The notes under the pieces were generated by a model that was given only the letters and a program-made list of their open reading frames with translations, did no database searches and was not told the DNA's origin. A stretch of 64,000 bases of DNA. Origin: CAZKWG01 sp964615375. Lineage in GTDB: Bacteria; Myxococcota_A; UBA796; CAZKWG01. Positions 44,012-51,787 of the stretch are shown here, piece after piece; positions within the stretch are counted from its first letter, which is position 1; every line of letters starts with the position of its first letter. A program made the translations under genes and the position numbers. The stretch is taken from positions 124,001-188,000 of the forward strand of contig CAZTOW010000001.1 in assembly GCA_964615375.1 (NCBI GenBank), given 5' to 3'.

Positions 44012-44385
44012 GCGCGCTGCTGGACACGCATGCGGCGATCTTCCTCTGGGAGGGCCGTCATGAGCTCTTCGGTCCGGCGGCGCGAGAGGTCCTGGAGACC
44101 GAGGAGCTGCTGCTCTCGCCCTTCTCCCGGCTGGAGATGGCCTACCTTCACGAGATCGGGCGGATCCTCGTGGACCCCGACACCATCCTGGGCGGCCTGG
44201 AGGCCGACTGCGCGGTGAGCCTGACGCGGGATCGCGTCGCCGAGGTGGTAGCGAGCGCCATGCGGCTGAGCTGGACTCGGGATCCGTTTGACCGGATTCT
44301 GGTGGGGACGGCGATGACGCTGGGGGTGAGGATGGTGACGCGGGACAGGGTGATTCTGGAGAATTTTGCGGGGGCGGTCTGGTAG
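44008..44385 (+). CDS. PIN-domain ribonuclease toxin (VapC-like)
   Basis: 125 aa, standard length. Acidic metal residues of the PIN fold: D6 in LLDTHAAIFLW, E43 in SRLEMAYL, D92 and D95 in TRDPFDRIL and D113 in TRDRVILENF. LLDTHA...W is typical of the subfamily paired with Phd-like antitoxins. Cleaves RNA when free of antitoxin. The antisense frame of a primase-polymerase fragment overlaps its 3' half. Confidence 0.9.
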   Translation: MSALLDTHAAIFLWEGRHELFGPAAREVLETEELLLSPFSRLEMAYLHEIGRILVDPDTILGGLEADCAVSLTRDRVAEVVASAMRLSWTRDPFDRILVGTAMTLGVRMVTRDRVILENFAGAVW

Positions 44386-45002
44386 GGGGTGGGTTCGGGA
44401 GGTGAGTTGGAGGTGTTGCGATCAAAGATGTATTTCTTAGAAGAAATTCTTCGAAATCGTAATCGCACCAACCTAGCACTATCGTCCCTTCTCCTGTGGT
44501 CGTCCGGGTCACTGATCCAGACGAAGCTGTCGCGGGGTCCGATCTGCCCGTTGCGCTGGGGCACGGCGACTCCGTGCCTGACCCTGTAGTAGTGGTGCCG
44601 TCCACCGCCGGCACGCCCACTCTCGTCCGTGAGCTTCGTCGCGCCGAACGTGCTGACGCACCAGGAGAACACCGTCGGGGAGTCCGCGTCGACGAAAACC
44701 AGGTCGGGGAGTCCGCCCGTCGAGCTGTCGCCGATCAGGAGCCCCTCGTGGTCGCCGTAGCGGGAGCACCACTCCCGCCAGACCTGATCGGGGACGGGGA
44801 CGCGCCCCTCGCCGCAGTATTGCTTCCAGGTCTCGCCCTTGAGGGGCACCTTCGACCGCGGCCCGTCGCTCGGGATGACCGCGTAGCCAAGCGCCCTCCA
44901 CGGCGCGCTGATGGCGTAGAAGTGCGTCTGATCCCAGGGGACGGCGGTGGACTCGACCCCGGAGAGCACGGCTTCGACGGCGGCGACGATCTCGGTCTTC
45001 AT
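44148..45002 (-). pseudogene. Truncated primase-polymerase (prim-pol) N-terminal fragment
   Basis: The first about 165 codons (45002 to about 44508) look like the N-terminus of the bifunctional DNA primase/polymerase family: APWRALGYAVIPSDG, KVPLKGETWKQY, LVFVDADSPTVFSWCVSTFG and GRAGGGRHHYYRVRHGV. The conserved Asp pair of the strand is present (DAD). After about 44500 the frame runs through AT-rich intergenic DNA and then antisense to the PIN toxin gene, so the rest of the catalytic domain and any helicase are gone. A remnant of a phage, plasmid or integrative element. Weak ribosome site. Confidence 0.6.
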
Positions 45003-45169
45003 CGTGGCGATCCCGGACCCGCCGCCCCGGTGGTGAGAGACACCGGGGCGAGCGGGGAGGCTATGTGTGCGGGCCTCGGGGGATCATCGTCGGGGTCGTC
45101 CGCTCTCACACGGCCTCGCCTGTCTTCGAGGTCACCCTACCCGCGTGATGCGACAGCGTGACCCCCTCA

Positions 45170-45198
45170 CCCTATAGGGGTCGCTATAGGGCCCCTAT
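45170..45198. repeat. CTATAGGG palindrome cluster
   Basis: CCCTATAGGG (45170-45179) is a perfect palindrome; CTATAGGG recurs 12 bp later and leads into ATAGGGCCCCTAT, another near-palindrome. Lies before an orphan gene. Could be an operator or a replication or recombination site left by the element that brought the prim-pol fragment. Confidence 0.5.
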
Positions 45199-45269
45199 CG
45201 AGAGATCGGTGCAGAAATTTGAACTACGAGGAGGCGACGACCTGCTACATGGTCGGTCAGGAGGTGTCG

Positions 45270-45695
45270 ATGTCCAGGGAGCTCCATGCCCGCATGACCA
45301 TCCGTGCTCCACGATTTGGGATGGATGACGTCTACCTCGTGACGCTGAGTGACGAGGGCATCCGCATCCTGCAGACCCACGTGGCCCTTCGCAGGGCCAC
45401 CTATGACGGGAGGTCTCGCGCATGGGTGGAGGGGTCGGGAGATCCTGCGAAACGCAGACCCTTCCGTGCCATCCTCAACAACGAGCATGTGCGTCTTCGC
45501 GTTGACGTAGAGGGTGGGCTCGTGGAGGTGTGGGACAGGTGGATGCGGGGGGACATCGACGACGCGAAGTGCGGGATCGCCGTCGAGCACATAGGCATAT
45601 GGGCGAATAGGGAGCACACACTCGGCTTTAAACCGACACAGTCGTTGTTTCTGCGCTTCGTGTTCGCGGACCCGGATGAGCTCCTCGGCTTGTAG
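45270..45695 (+). CDS. Orphan protein of unknown function
   Basis: 141 aa from the ATG at 45270, which has a perfect AGGAGG five bases upstream; an earlier ATG at 45249 and a TTG at 45219 lack one. Sequence runs RAPRFGMDDVYLVTLSDEGI, RPFRAILNNEHVRLRVDVEG, CGIAVEHIGIWANREHTL. Beta-rich, no family recognised. Codon use is less GC-biased than the backbone. Followed by a strong terminator. Confidence 0.65.
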   Translation: MSRELHARMTIRAPRFGMDDVYLVTLSDEGIRILQTHVALRRATYDGRSRAWVEGSGDPAKRRPFRAILNNEHVRLRVDVEGGLVEVWDRWMRGDIDDAKCGIAVEHIGIWANREHTLGFKPTQSLFLRFVFADPDELLGL

Positions 45696-45702
45696 ACGCG
45701 AC

Positions 45703-45737
45703 GAGGCCCCCGTCATCATCCCGATGGCGGGGGCCTC
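45703..45737. terminator. Strong bidirectional terminator hairpin
   Basis: GAGGCCCCCGTCATC (45703-45717) pairs with GATGGCGGGGGCCTC (45723-45737), 15 bp with one G-U, loop ATCCC. Sits between two convergent small genes. Confidence 0.8.
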
Positions 45738-45757
45738 CGTGTCTCAGCAGACATAGC

Positions 45758-46018
45758 TCAGCAGCCCATCAGCTCGACAGCTCGTCGGACCGTCTGCAGC
45801 CTCGTAGCCACCTCTGCTGCGGCCTCCTCCGCTTCCGCGAGAGCCCCCAGGAGCTCTCTCGGGCCCTCGCCATCAGGGGCCCTCTCTGCCCGCTCTGCGA
45901 GGCCGCTGAGGGCCTCCAGGGCGGGGTGGAGCTCGCCCACGGAGGCGGCGATGGAGGTGAGGGCGTGGGCGTAGGTCAGACGGGGCGCAGGTGCAGGTGT
46001 CGGGATCGTGTCTGTCAT
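45758..46018 (-). CDS. Small helical protein
   Basis: 86 aa from the ATG at 46018 with GGAG upstream. After a Pro/Thr-rich start (MTDTIPTPAPAP) it is one long amphipathic helix pair (LHPALEALSGLAERAERA; LLGALAEAEEAAAEVATRL) suited to coiled-coil pairing. No recognised family. Convergent with the orphan gene across a strong hairpin. Confidence 0.6.
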   Translation of the reverse strand: MTDTIPTPAPAPRLTYAHALTSIAASVGELHPALEALSGLAERAERAPDGEGPRELLGALAEAEEAAAEVATRLQTVRRAVELMGC

Positions 46019-46336
46019 CGGGGGCTCCTCTATGTCTGTGTCCGTCGCCTGATCGCGACGGCCTGCGGAGCATGGCATGGATTGGCGTGAATATGCTGCT
46101 GAGAGCTGCATATTTCTGCGTCGATGGGGGAGCAGACGAGCTCTGCACGGGCGGGCACGGGGGGTGCTCCCGTGGCATTTTTTGACACGATGGCGAAGAA
46201 CTCGCCGAACGGACAAACGCCGAGGATCTCGGACACACGGGAGACACACGGCTTGTCCATTAGTGGGATAGGAGTGGGATAGGTGCCAGGTTGATATGAT
46301 TTTGTTTTCTTCACTTATCTCAATTATATCCGGCCA
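46019..46336. other. Gene-poor, AT-richer gap with a degenerate repeat
   Basis: No convincing gene. An open frame on the minus strand (46030-46314) starts at GTG, has no ribosome site and low-complexity content. The right end is distinctly AT-rich and contains AGGTGCCAGGTTGAT (46281-46294), a repeat copy lacking the TATC of the core. Confidence 0.5.
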
Positions 46337-46399
46337 ATGCCACGCGCCCATCGCCTCGACTTCCCCGGTGCTCGCCACCACGTCAAGATACCTGACGCC
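46281..46399. repeat. REP pair 1 around a RAYT remnant
   Basis: Plus-oriented degenerate copy at 46281-46294 and minus-oriented copy TCAAGATACCTGACGCC at 46383-46399, facing inward. Between them lies the start of a RAYT-like reading frame. Confidence 0.65.
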
Positions 46400-46483
46400 C
46401 CGCAGGCGTGGCGCCAGGAGGTTTCTGGGGTGATCGGCAACAGCCACGCCGCCGGGGAGGTGGCGGTGACCTCGCTGAGTTAG
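46337..46483 (+). pseudogene. RAYT (IS200-like transposase) remnant
   Basis: 48-codon frame. The first 16 residues, MPRAHRLDFPGARHHV, are the characteristic start of REP-associated tyrosine transposases. The frame then enters a copy of the dispersed repeat (KIPDAP...) and continues as unrelated sequence to a TAG. The catalytic HUH and Tyr parts are absent. Reads as a transposase gene cut by repeat insertion or deletion. Confidence 0.65.
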
Positions 46484-46680
46484 CCCCGCGGTCGAAGGAT
46501 CGCCACGTAGGCGCCGCAGGTCACACATCGGAGATGTCTCTCGCCCCCGCCTGCCTGCCCGAGAGGGACATCCTGGACAGTGAGGTGGGTCGAGGTACAC
46601 CGCGGACAGAGTACCTTCGCGGTCGGGTCGAGGGCCAGTGTCCTCCCTGCTGCGATCCAGCGCTCGCTCTCGGTCTCCAT
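46480..46680 (-). CDS. Small zinc-ribbon protein
   Basis: 66 aa from the ATG at 46680. Two cysteine pairs, VLCPRCTSTHL and LRCVTCGAYV, 26 residues apart, define a zinc ribbon; METESERWIAAGRTLALDP is the usual N-terminal helix of this small family, which I recognise from other proteobacterial genomes without a name. Function unknown. Overlaps the remnant by 4 bp at its end. Confidence 0.65.
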   Translation of the reverse strand: METESERWIAAGRTLALDPTAKVLCPRCTSTHLTVQDVPLGQAGGGERHLRCVTCGAYVAILRPRG

Positions 46681-46778
46681 CGCGACCACATAGCCGGTGC
46701 GGCCCTGGACGTCGTGCTGGCCCTCGGATCACCGTCGCGGATGTGCGGCTCTCGGACCGTAGGCTTTGAGGCCTTGGT

Positions 46779-46859
46779 GTCAGTTCTGGTACTAGGTGTC
46801 TTGATGTGTCAGTTCTGGTGCCAGGTATCTTGAGCAGTCATCAAGATACCTGGCGCCAG
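46779..46859. repeat. REP array 2: two direct copies plus one inverted, forming a hairpin
   Basis: GTCAGTTCTGGTACTAGGTG...CTTGA (46779-46804) and GTCAGTTCTGGTGCCAGGTA...CTTGA (46808-46833) are direct copies with a 29-bp period. An inverted copy at 46841-46859 pairs with the second over 19 bp (one mismatch, loop GCAGTCA). Confidence 0.85.
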
Positions 46860-46935
46860 AGTCTCGCGGGTGGGCATACATGGCCTACCCGGACGGGGAG
46901 GGGCACCGATCGCAGCTCACAAACGAGCTACCGCT

Positions 46936-47919
46936 TCAGGATTCGCGCTTGGCGTCCGCCGCCTCGGAGAGGAACAACATCAAAGCCGCAGCTGAGTGGA
47001 TGGCGTACCCGGCAAGTGCACGTTGTAGGAAGACGGGAGGTGCCCACTCCTTGTGGATGATCTTGTTTCGGATGGTCGAGGCCGTCAGCAGCTTCTCCTC
47101 GAACCAGCCGGGCAGCTGCAGCGCCTTCATCGAGGCCAGGATGAAGTTGCGAGCCGTCGGAGGCTTGCCCCGGTCCGTCTCGACCTTCCACCCTTCGCGG
47201 CCGGTCAACAGCTTCGTAAACGTCTCGGCCGCGACGCCTGCGTGTGTGGCGGAGTCCTCGTACCTCGTCTCGCGGAAGTGCACGTGCGCAGCGAGGAACT
47301 CGTCGAGGGCGGCCTTGTACCTCGGGTCGCCGAGGAGGACGAGCGCAGGCTCGACGAACTCGTTGTAGGCGTAGGTCGATGCCACCGGGATCAACTGCCC
47401 CCTCGTGAACCGGAACGGGATCCCGTTCCGCTCGAAGCTCTGGTTCAGCTCCTGGATACCCCGGATGACCTGGCCACGCGCGAGGCCGTGGTACTCGCGC
47501 CTGTGCTCAAGGTTCTCCGGGGGTTCTCGTCCGGACAGGTCGGCGGGGAGGAAGTACACGACGGAGAGCCAGGAGAACAGCATCTCCACGCAAAAGAGCA
47601 CCTTCAACGGGTCTTCGTCCGTGCGGATGACGTTCACGAACTTGACCGCGAGCTGCTGGGGCCTCTCCATCATCGCGAGCACGTCGAACCCCGGGCTCCT
47701 GGGCATGACGGCCTCGAGGTCGTCGTGCATCCCGGACTTTACGAACGTGATCCAGGCACCCTCAAGGTGCCGGGTGTCGTCCACGGAGGCGATCACGTGG
47801 GCCACGATCGAGGAGAGCTGCACCCGGATCTCGTTCGACAGGCGGACGCGCAGCTTTGCTGCCTTCTTGTGCCCGAGCTGCATACGCACTCGGTCCTTAA
47901 GGGTCTCGACCAACGCCAT
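46936..47919 (-). CDS. Protein with HEPN-like C-terminal motif (possible Abi-type)
   Basis: 327 aa from the ATG at 47919, which has GGAGGAG upstream; the frame extends further only through repeat DNA. The C-terminal 130 residues are helical and end in RYEDSATHAGVAAETFTKLL and LLTASTIRNKIIHKEW; R284-x4-H289 matches the R-x4-6-H motif of HEPN ribonucleases and resembles the end domain of STM4504/AbiJ-like abortive-infection proteins. The N-terminal 200 residues are not recognised. It stands alone, and repeat arrays lie on both sides. Function is inferred from the motif only. Confidence 0.6.
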   Translation of the reverse strand: MALVETLKDRVRMQLGHKKAAKLRVRLSNEIRVQLSSIVAHVIASVDDTRHLEGAWITFVKSGMHDDLEAVMPRSPGFDVLAMMERPQQLAVKFVNVIRTDEDPLKVLFCVEMLFSWLSVVYFLPADLSGREPPENLEHRREYHGLARGQVIRGIQELNQSFERNGIPFRFTRGQLIPVASTYAYNEFVEPALVLLGDPRYKAALDEFLAAHVHFRETRYEDSATHAGVAAETFTKLLTGREGWKVETDRGKPPTARNFILASMKALQLPGWFEEKLLTASTIRNKIIHKEWAPPVFLQRALAGYAIHSAAALMLFLSEAADAKRES

Positions 47920-48006
47920 CGGATGTACTCCTCCGGGCCCCGTATCCTCCGCGCCCGACGTCGTCAGCCCGCCGCCCTCATCGATCCCCCACAGGGATCG
48001 GAATCT

Positions 48007-48200
48007 CTGGTGCCAGGTATCTTGATCCGACGCCGAGTTCGCCCCTGCACCACGTGCTCGCCGTGCTTCTCTCTGTGTGCTCCCCACCTCTGTGGTTGAT
48101 TCCCCTCCGATGCACAGCCGCCAATGGAGGCACAAGATTTCGAAATCCCCTGACCAGCATACCTGTCACCAGAGCAATGACCAAGATACCTGGCGCCAGG
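48007..48200. repeat. REP pair 3 (one plus copy, two minus copies)
   Basis: CTGGTGCCAGGTATCTTGA at 48007-48025; a degenerate inverted copy at 48153-48172 and a good inverted copy CCAAGATACCTGGCGCCAGG at 48181-48200, about 28 bp apart. The inside (about 155 bp) has no gene. Confidence 0.8.
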
Positions 48201-48240
48201 TCCCAGGTCCAAAGAGCAGAATCCTGCCAAGGACAGCGTT

Positions 48241-49713
48241 TCACCCCTGAAGCCCCGCCGTGAGATCCCGGAGATCCTGCGGGATGAAGCCCGCACGCTC
48301 GATCGCGCGTCGGTGTTCAGCGGAGAGCTCGGGCGCGATGGCGACACGCTCGATGGTCGAGTGAGCCAGCTCGGGGTGGCGTTGGAGCAGCCGCGCGACG
48401 TGGCCCTCTACCTGGGGCAGGTCGGCCACGAGCCGGTCGGCCGAACGCTTGCAGGACCCGACCCGAAGTCGGCGCGTACCCGCGTCCTGCGCGACCAGGT
48501 CGATCTCGGCGCCGACACGATCCCACCAGCCCGTCACCGGCGCGGTGAGCGGGAAGTCGCCCACACCCAGGCGACTGCGCTCCTGATAGAGCCAGGCGGC
48601 CATGTGCTCCAGCACGGCCCCCTCGACGGTGGCGAGCCGCGTATCGGCGACCGCGATCAGCTCGGGCGTTGGGCGCATCCCCAGGAGCGCGATCGGGTCG
48701 CTGAGGGCCCCGAGCCAGGACTGTAGGAAATTGTCCGACAGGGCGTAACGTCCCTGCCGAGTGTGCGGCGCGGCGAAGGCCGCTCGCCGACGCTCGATGA
48801 GCCCGAAGCGTTCCTCCAGCGAGCGGAGATAGAAGCCGGGCTGACCGTCACCTTGCCCCTTCAACTGATCCGCGTGCGCGACGATCTCGGCGTGGCTGCA
48901 CCCAGGATGCTCGGCGATGTAGTGGAGGAAGAGGTCGTAGCGCCCTCGGAGCGCCTCCAACAGCCAGCGACGTCCCTCCTCCTGGAGCGGCGCGGGGCTC
49001 TCGAAGAACAAGGCGCGCAGGACCTCCCGCCGGTCGGCGCGGAGGACGCCGAGCTCCCAGGCGTCCTGCCAGTACTTTGGGACCCCCTGGAACAGGCCCC
49101 ACAGGAACAGGAGGCGACGCGGGTCGCGGTCGGCGTGGAGATCGCAGATCTGGAGGATGGCGGGGGCGTCGAGGTGCGTGAGCGTGATGCCCCCGCTCAG
49201 GCGTCCGAAGAGCGGAGCGCGCCGGTCCTCGAGCAACGCCATCATCTCGGTCTGAATCGACCCGAGCAGGACCATACCCCCGCGCGCGGAGCGCTCTCCG
49301 AGCCGGAAGCGATCGACCTCGAGCTGGAGCATGGCGTTGAACGGGTAGAGCGCCTTCTTCTGGAAGTACTGGAACTCGTCGAGCACGACGACCCAGCCCT
49401 CGGCGGCGAGATCAGCCAGGCGCGCCGCGAGCGTCGGAAGGTCGACGGGAAGCAGGCTCTCGGGCACACCGCTCAGCGCGAGGTGTCTGCGCGCGGTGGC
49501 GACCACCGAAGCAGGCTCCCCGTCGTCCATCTGGAGGTAGGCCACGCGCTCCCTTCCCGCGGCGCTCAGCGATCGGCGGACCAGGGCCGTCTTGCCGATG
49601 CGGCGCCGACCGGAGACCCGCACGAAGAACCAGCGCTCGCGCAAGAACAGGTCGCGTAGGGCCTTGAGCTCATGGTCCCGCCCATAGAAAGCCCAGGTCT
49701 CCTGGTTGTTCAT
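48241..49713 (-). CDS. AAA ATPase with DUF234-like C-terminal domain
   Basis: 490 aa. WAFYGRDHELKALRDLF then Walker A VSGRRRIGKTALVRRSL (variant GRRRIGKT) and Walker B VVVLDEFQYF, the signature of the archaeal-type ATPase family. The C-terminal DUF234 region contains TGWWDRVGAEIDLVAQDAGT...RLRVGSCK, with E/D-x-D and a later K consistent with a degenerate PDDEXK nuclease. These genes are typical of mobile or horizontally moving DNA. The start has GGAGG, which is inside a 34-bp perfect palindrome. Confidence 0.85.
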   Translation of the reverse strand: MNNQETWAFYGRDHELKALRDLFLRERWFFVRVSGRRRIGKTALVRRSLSAAGRERVAYLQMDDGEPASVVATARRHLALSGVPESLLPVDLPTLAARLADLAAEGWVVVLDEFQYFQKKALYPFNAMLQLEVDRFRLGERSARGGMVLLGSIQTEMMALLEDRRAPLFGRLSGGITLTHLDAPAILQICDLHADRDPRRLLFLWGLFQGVPKYWQDAWELGVLRADRREVLRALFFESPAPLQEEGRRWLLEALRGRYDLFLHYIAEHPGCSHAEIVAHADQLKGQGDGQPGFYLRSLEERFGLIERRRAAFAAPHTRQGRYALSDNFLQSWLGALSDPIALLGMRPTPELIAVADTRLATVEGAVLEHMAAWLYQERSRLGVGDFPLTAPVTGWWDRVGAEIDLVAQDAGTRRLRVGSCKRSADRLVADLPQVEGHVARLLQRHPELAHSTIERVAIAPELSAEHRRAIERAGFIPQDLRDLTAGLQG

Positions 49714-49721
49714 GGCGGGTC

Positions 49722-49755
49722 CTCCACTAAGGTAGAAATTTCTACCTTAGTGGAG
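49722..49755. promoter_or_regulatory. 34-bp perfect palindrome over the ATPase ribosome site
   Basis: 17-bp arms without a spacer: 49722-49738 reads CTCCACTAAGGTAGAAA and 49739-49755 is its exact reverse complement. The Shine-Dalgarno of the ATPase gene (CCTCC on the plus strand, 49721-49725) lies in the arm. Could be a DNA operator for a dimeric repressor, an RNA hairpin that hides the ribosome site, or a recombination site. Confidence 0.85.
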
Positions 49756-49796
49756 ATCCTGTATCCGATGGGCGTGGGCGTGCGGGGGACCGATGC

Positions 49797-50498
49797 TCAG
49801 CCTCCCCCGCCCGCGCCCCGCGCGAGCCGGAAGCCAAGATCGTCGATGTGGAAGCGCGGGTGGCTGCGGCGCCGGCAGGAGGCGCGGAGCGCGCGGGGCT
49901 GGTCCGCCCAGCCGCCGCCCCGGAACACGCGATATGGGCCGTAGACCTCGGTGTCGTAGAGGTCCCAGCACCACTCCCAGACGTTGCCGATCATGTCGTG
50001 CAGACCCCAGGCGTTGGGCTGGCGCCCGCCGACCGCGTGAGCGGCCCCTCCCGAGTTCCCGGCGTGCCAGGCGATGAGGTCGAGCTCCCCGTAGCGTTGC
50101 GCCTCCGAGCCGGCGCGGCAGGCGTGCTCCCACTCGGCCTCCGTCGGCAGGCGGTAGCCGGTGGCGCGCCGATCCCAGACCATGTCCCGCGCGTCGGGAT
50201 CCTCGCCCACCCGGTAGCAGGGCTCCAGCCCGAGCCGGGTGGAGAGCCGGTTGCAGAATCGAGCCGCGTCGAGCCAGGACACGTCGGTCACCGGCGCCTC
50301 GGGCGCCTCCACCGGCGCGGGCAGGCCGAGCACGTCCGCGTACAGGGCGCGCGTCACCGGGAACGGATCGATGGAGAAGGCGTCGAAGCGTGACGCCCAG
50401 AAGATCTTCTTGCGCTCGTCTCGAAGTTGGATGACGCCTGCAGGGATGTGGATCAGCCGATCCGCGATTCGAAGGTCTGAGCTTGGGGCGCCGTGCAT
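49797..50498 (-). CDS. SUMF1/formylglycine-generating-enzyme-fold protein
   Basis: 233 aa from the ATG at 50498, which has GGAGG six bases upstream (a GTG eight codons earlier has none). The FGE-sulfatase fold is plain: IHIPAGVIQL, DPFPVTRALYADVL, VTDVSWLDAARFCNRL, YRLPTEAEWEHACRAG, GNVWEWCWDLYDTEVYGPYRVFRGGGW. The two copper-binding cysteines of true formylglycine-generating enzymes are not in the expected place, so it is more likely an ergothioneine-, lectin- or carrier-type relative. Upstream 0.38 kb has no gene. Confidence 0.85.
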   Translation of the reverse strand: MHGAPSSDLRIADRLIHIPAGVIQLRDERKKIFWASRFDAFSIDPFPVTRALYADVLGLPAPVEAPEAPVTDVSWLDAARFCNRLSTRLGLEPCYRVGEDPDARDMVWDRRATGYRLPTEAEWEHACRAGSEAQRYGELDLIAWHAGNSGGAAHAVGGRQPNAWGLHDMIGNVWEWCWDLYDTEVYGPYRVFRGGGWADQPRALRASCRRRSHPRFHIDDLGFRLARGAGGGG

Positions 50499-50881
50499 GG
50501 CGACCTCCAGAGGCGTGTTCACGCCGGGCGCTGAGGAGAGGGACCGACGCGAACCGCGAGGGGCGTCGGCGGGATCGATGCGCTCAGCCGCGGGGACATC
50601 GATCAGAGCGCCACGCGGAGCGTCGCGGGCGTGGGCTCGTCGAGGTCGTCGGGGTGTGTGCTGGGCGCACGGTGCTCTCCTCGCAGGGCTCTATTGAGCG
50701 GCGCGCCGCCGTGCCAGACCACAGAGTTGGGGCGCACATCGAGCCCAGCGTGGCGAGCCGTGGGGGAAAGGTCGGACGCCGCGCCGCGCCCGGGCCTTCG
50801 AGGCTCACCATGCCTGTCACCCGCGCCCAGAAGAGAGGAGGACGCTCGCCCCGATCGCCCTCCACCCGATAGAGCACACCC
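50499..50881. other. Gap without a recognisable gene
   Basis: 383 bp. Open frames exist on both strands but have no ribosome sites, no family similarity and skewed composition. Possibly a decayed gene. Confidence 0.5.
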
Positions 50882-51589
50882 ATGTTCACACCCCTTCGCG
50901 CGCTCACACAGGTCCTCACCGCCTGGCTCGTCCTCGGGACGGCCGACGCGGTGGCCTGCGAGTGCCCCAGCGGGCTCGCCACCCGCGCGCCAGGCGGCGA
51001 GGTCGTCGCGGAGCGGCCCGTCTTCTACGTCGACCTCGCCGATGCCCAGCAGGCCGAGATCCGGGTGCGCACGTCGGAGGGCCGACCGCTCCCCATCCGA
51101 TCCAGGCGCTACGGCCCTCGGATCCTGAAGGTCCAGGTGCGGACACGGCTGGAGCCAGGGACGCGGGTGGAGGTGGCCATCGAGGACCGTCTGGACATCT
51201 TCGTGGCCGGCGAGCCAGCCCTCACGCCGCTGCCGCCGGTCGCTGAGACCTGGCGGTATCGCAACGAGAACTTCTGTGGCGAGGTGGACATGATCGGCGT
51301 GGCCTGGTCCGGGCCGGCGCCCGGGCTCTATGCGGTGTGGTTCACGAATTCCCCCGACGGGAGCTTCGACTTCAGGGAGCCTCCCGCCGTCCTGGTGCAG
51401 GCCTGGGATGAGGTCGTCGCGGTCGAGCTCCACTCCTGCTGGGGCGGCACGCTGCCGGTCCCGGAGCCGTGGATCGCGGGCGTCTCCAAGATGGTGCTGC
51501 GGCGTCTCGACGTGGACGGAGCGCTGGAGGTGCCCATCGTCGTGGACATCCCCGAACAGCCGGAGCTGACCCACTCCGGGATCAACTGA
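50882..51589 (+). CDS. Exported protein of unknown function
   Basis: 235 aa. Signal peptide MFTPLRALTQVLTAWLVLGTADA followed by CECPSG. The mature part is beta-rich (RPVFYVDLADAQQAEIRVRT, TRVEVAIEDRLDIFVAGEP, GLYAVWFTNSPDGSFDFREP) with three further cysteines, as in small periplasmic or secreted domains. No family recognised. Flanked by a gap upstream and a degenerate repeat downstream. Confidence 0.65.
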   Translation: MFTPLRALTQVLTAWLVLGTADAVACECPSGLATRAPGGEVVAERPVFYVDLADAQQAEIRVRTSEGRPLPIRSRRYGPRILKVQVRTRLEPGTRVEVAIEDRLDIFVAGEPALTPLPPVAETWRYRNENFCGEVDMIGVAWSGPAPGLYAVWFTNSPDGSFDFREPPAVLVQAWDEVVAVELHSCWGGTLPVPEPWIAGVSKMVLRRLDVDGALEVPIVVDIPEQPELTHSGIN

Positions 51590-51718
51590 TGTCGCGACGC
51601 CTTCGGTCGCAGGGAGGGCGCGTCCGGGCCACCACATGCGCTTCACGCTGTTGTTCCTGCTGGAAAGGCGAGTCTGTTCGCTCGCCCTGGCGGTTCGCTA
51701 CGGTCACCCGATCAGCGG

Positions 51719-51737
51719 TCAAGATGCCCGGCGCTTG
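51719..51737 (-). repeat. Degenerate REP copy
   Basis: TCAAGATGCCCGGCGCTTGG matches the core in minus orientation at 16 of 20 bases. Solitary. Confidence 0.4.
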
Positions 51738-51787
51738 GACTGAGCGGTGGGAGTCCGTTTGTGCTACTCTCTCTCCGGGAGGTCCCT

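Noticed and set aside
43214..44620. 468-codon frame on the minus strand
   Set aside because: Proline-rich shadow antisense to the membrane protein and toxin-antitoxin genes.
46030..46314. 94-codon gene on the minus strand
   Set aside because: GTG start without ribosome site, no similarity, crosses a degenerate repeat.
46779..46859. CRISPR array
   Set aside because: Only two direct copies and an inverted one; no unique spacers of constant length.
50584..50982. 132-codon frame on the minus strand in the 50.5-50.9 kb gap
   Set aside because: No ribosome site or family; composition of a shadow frame.
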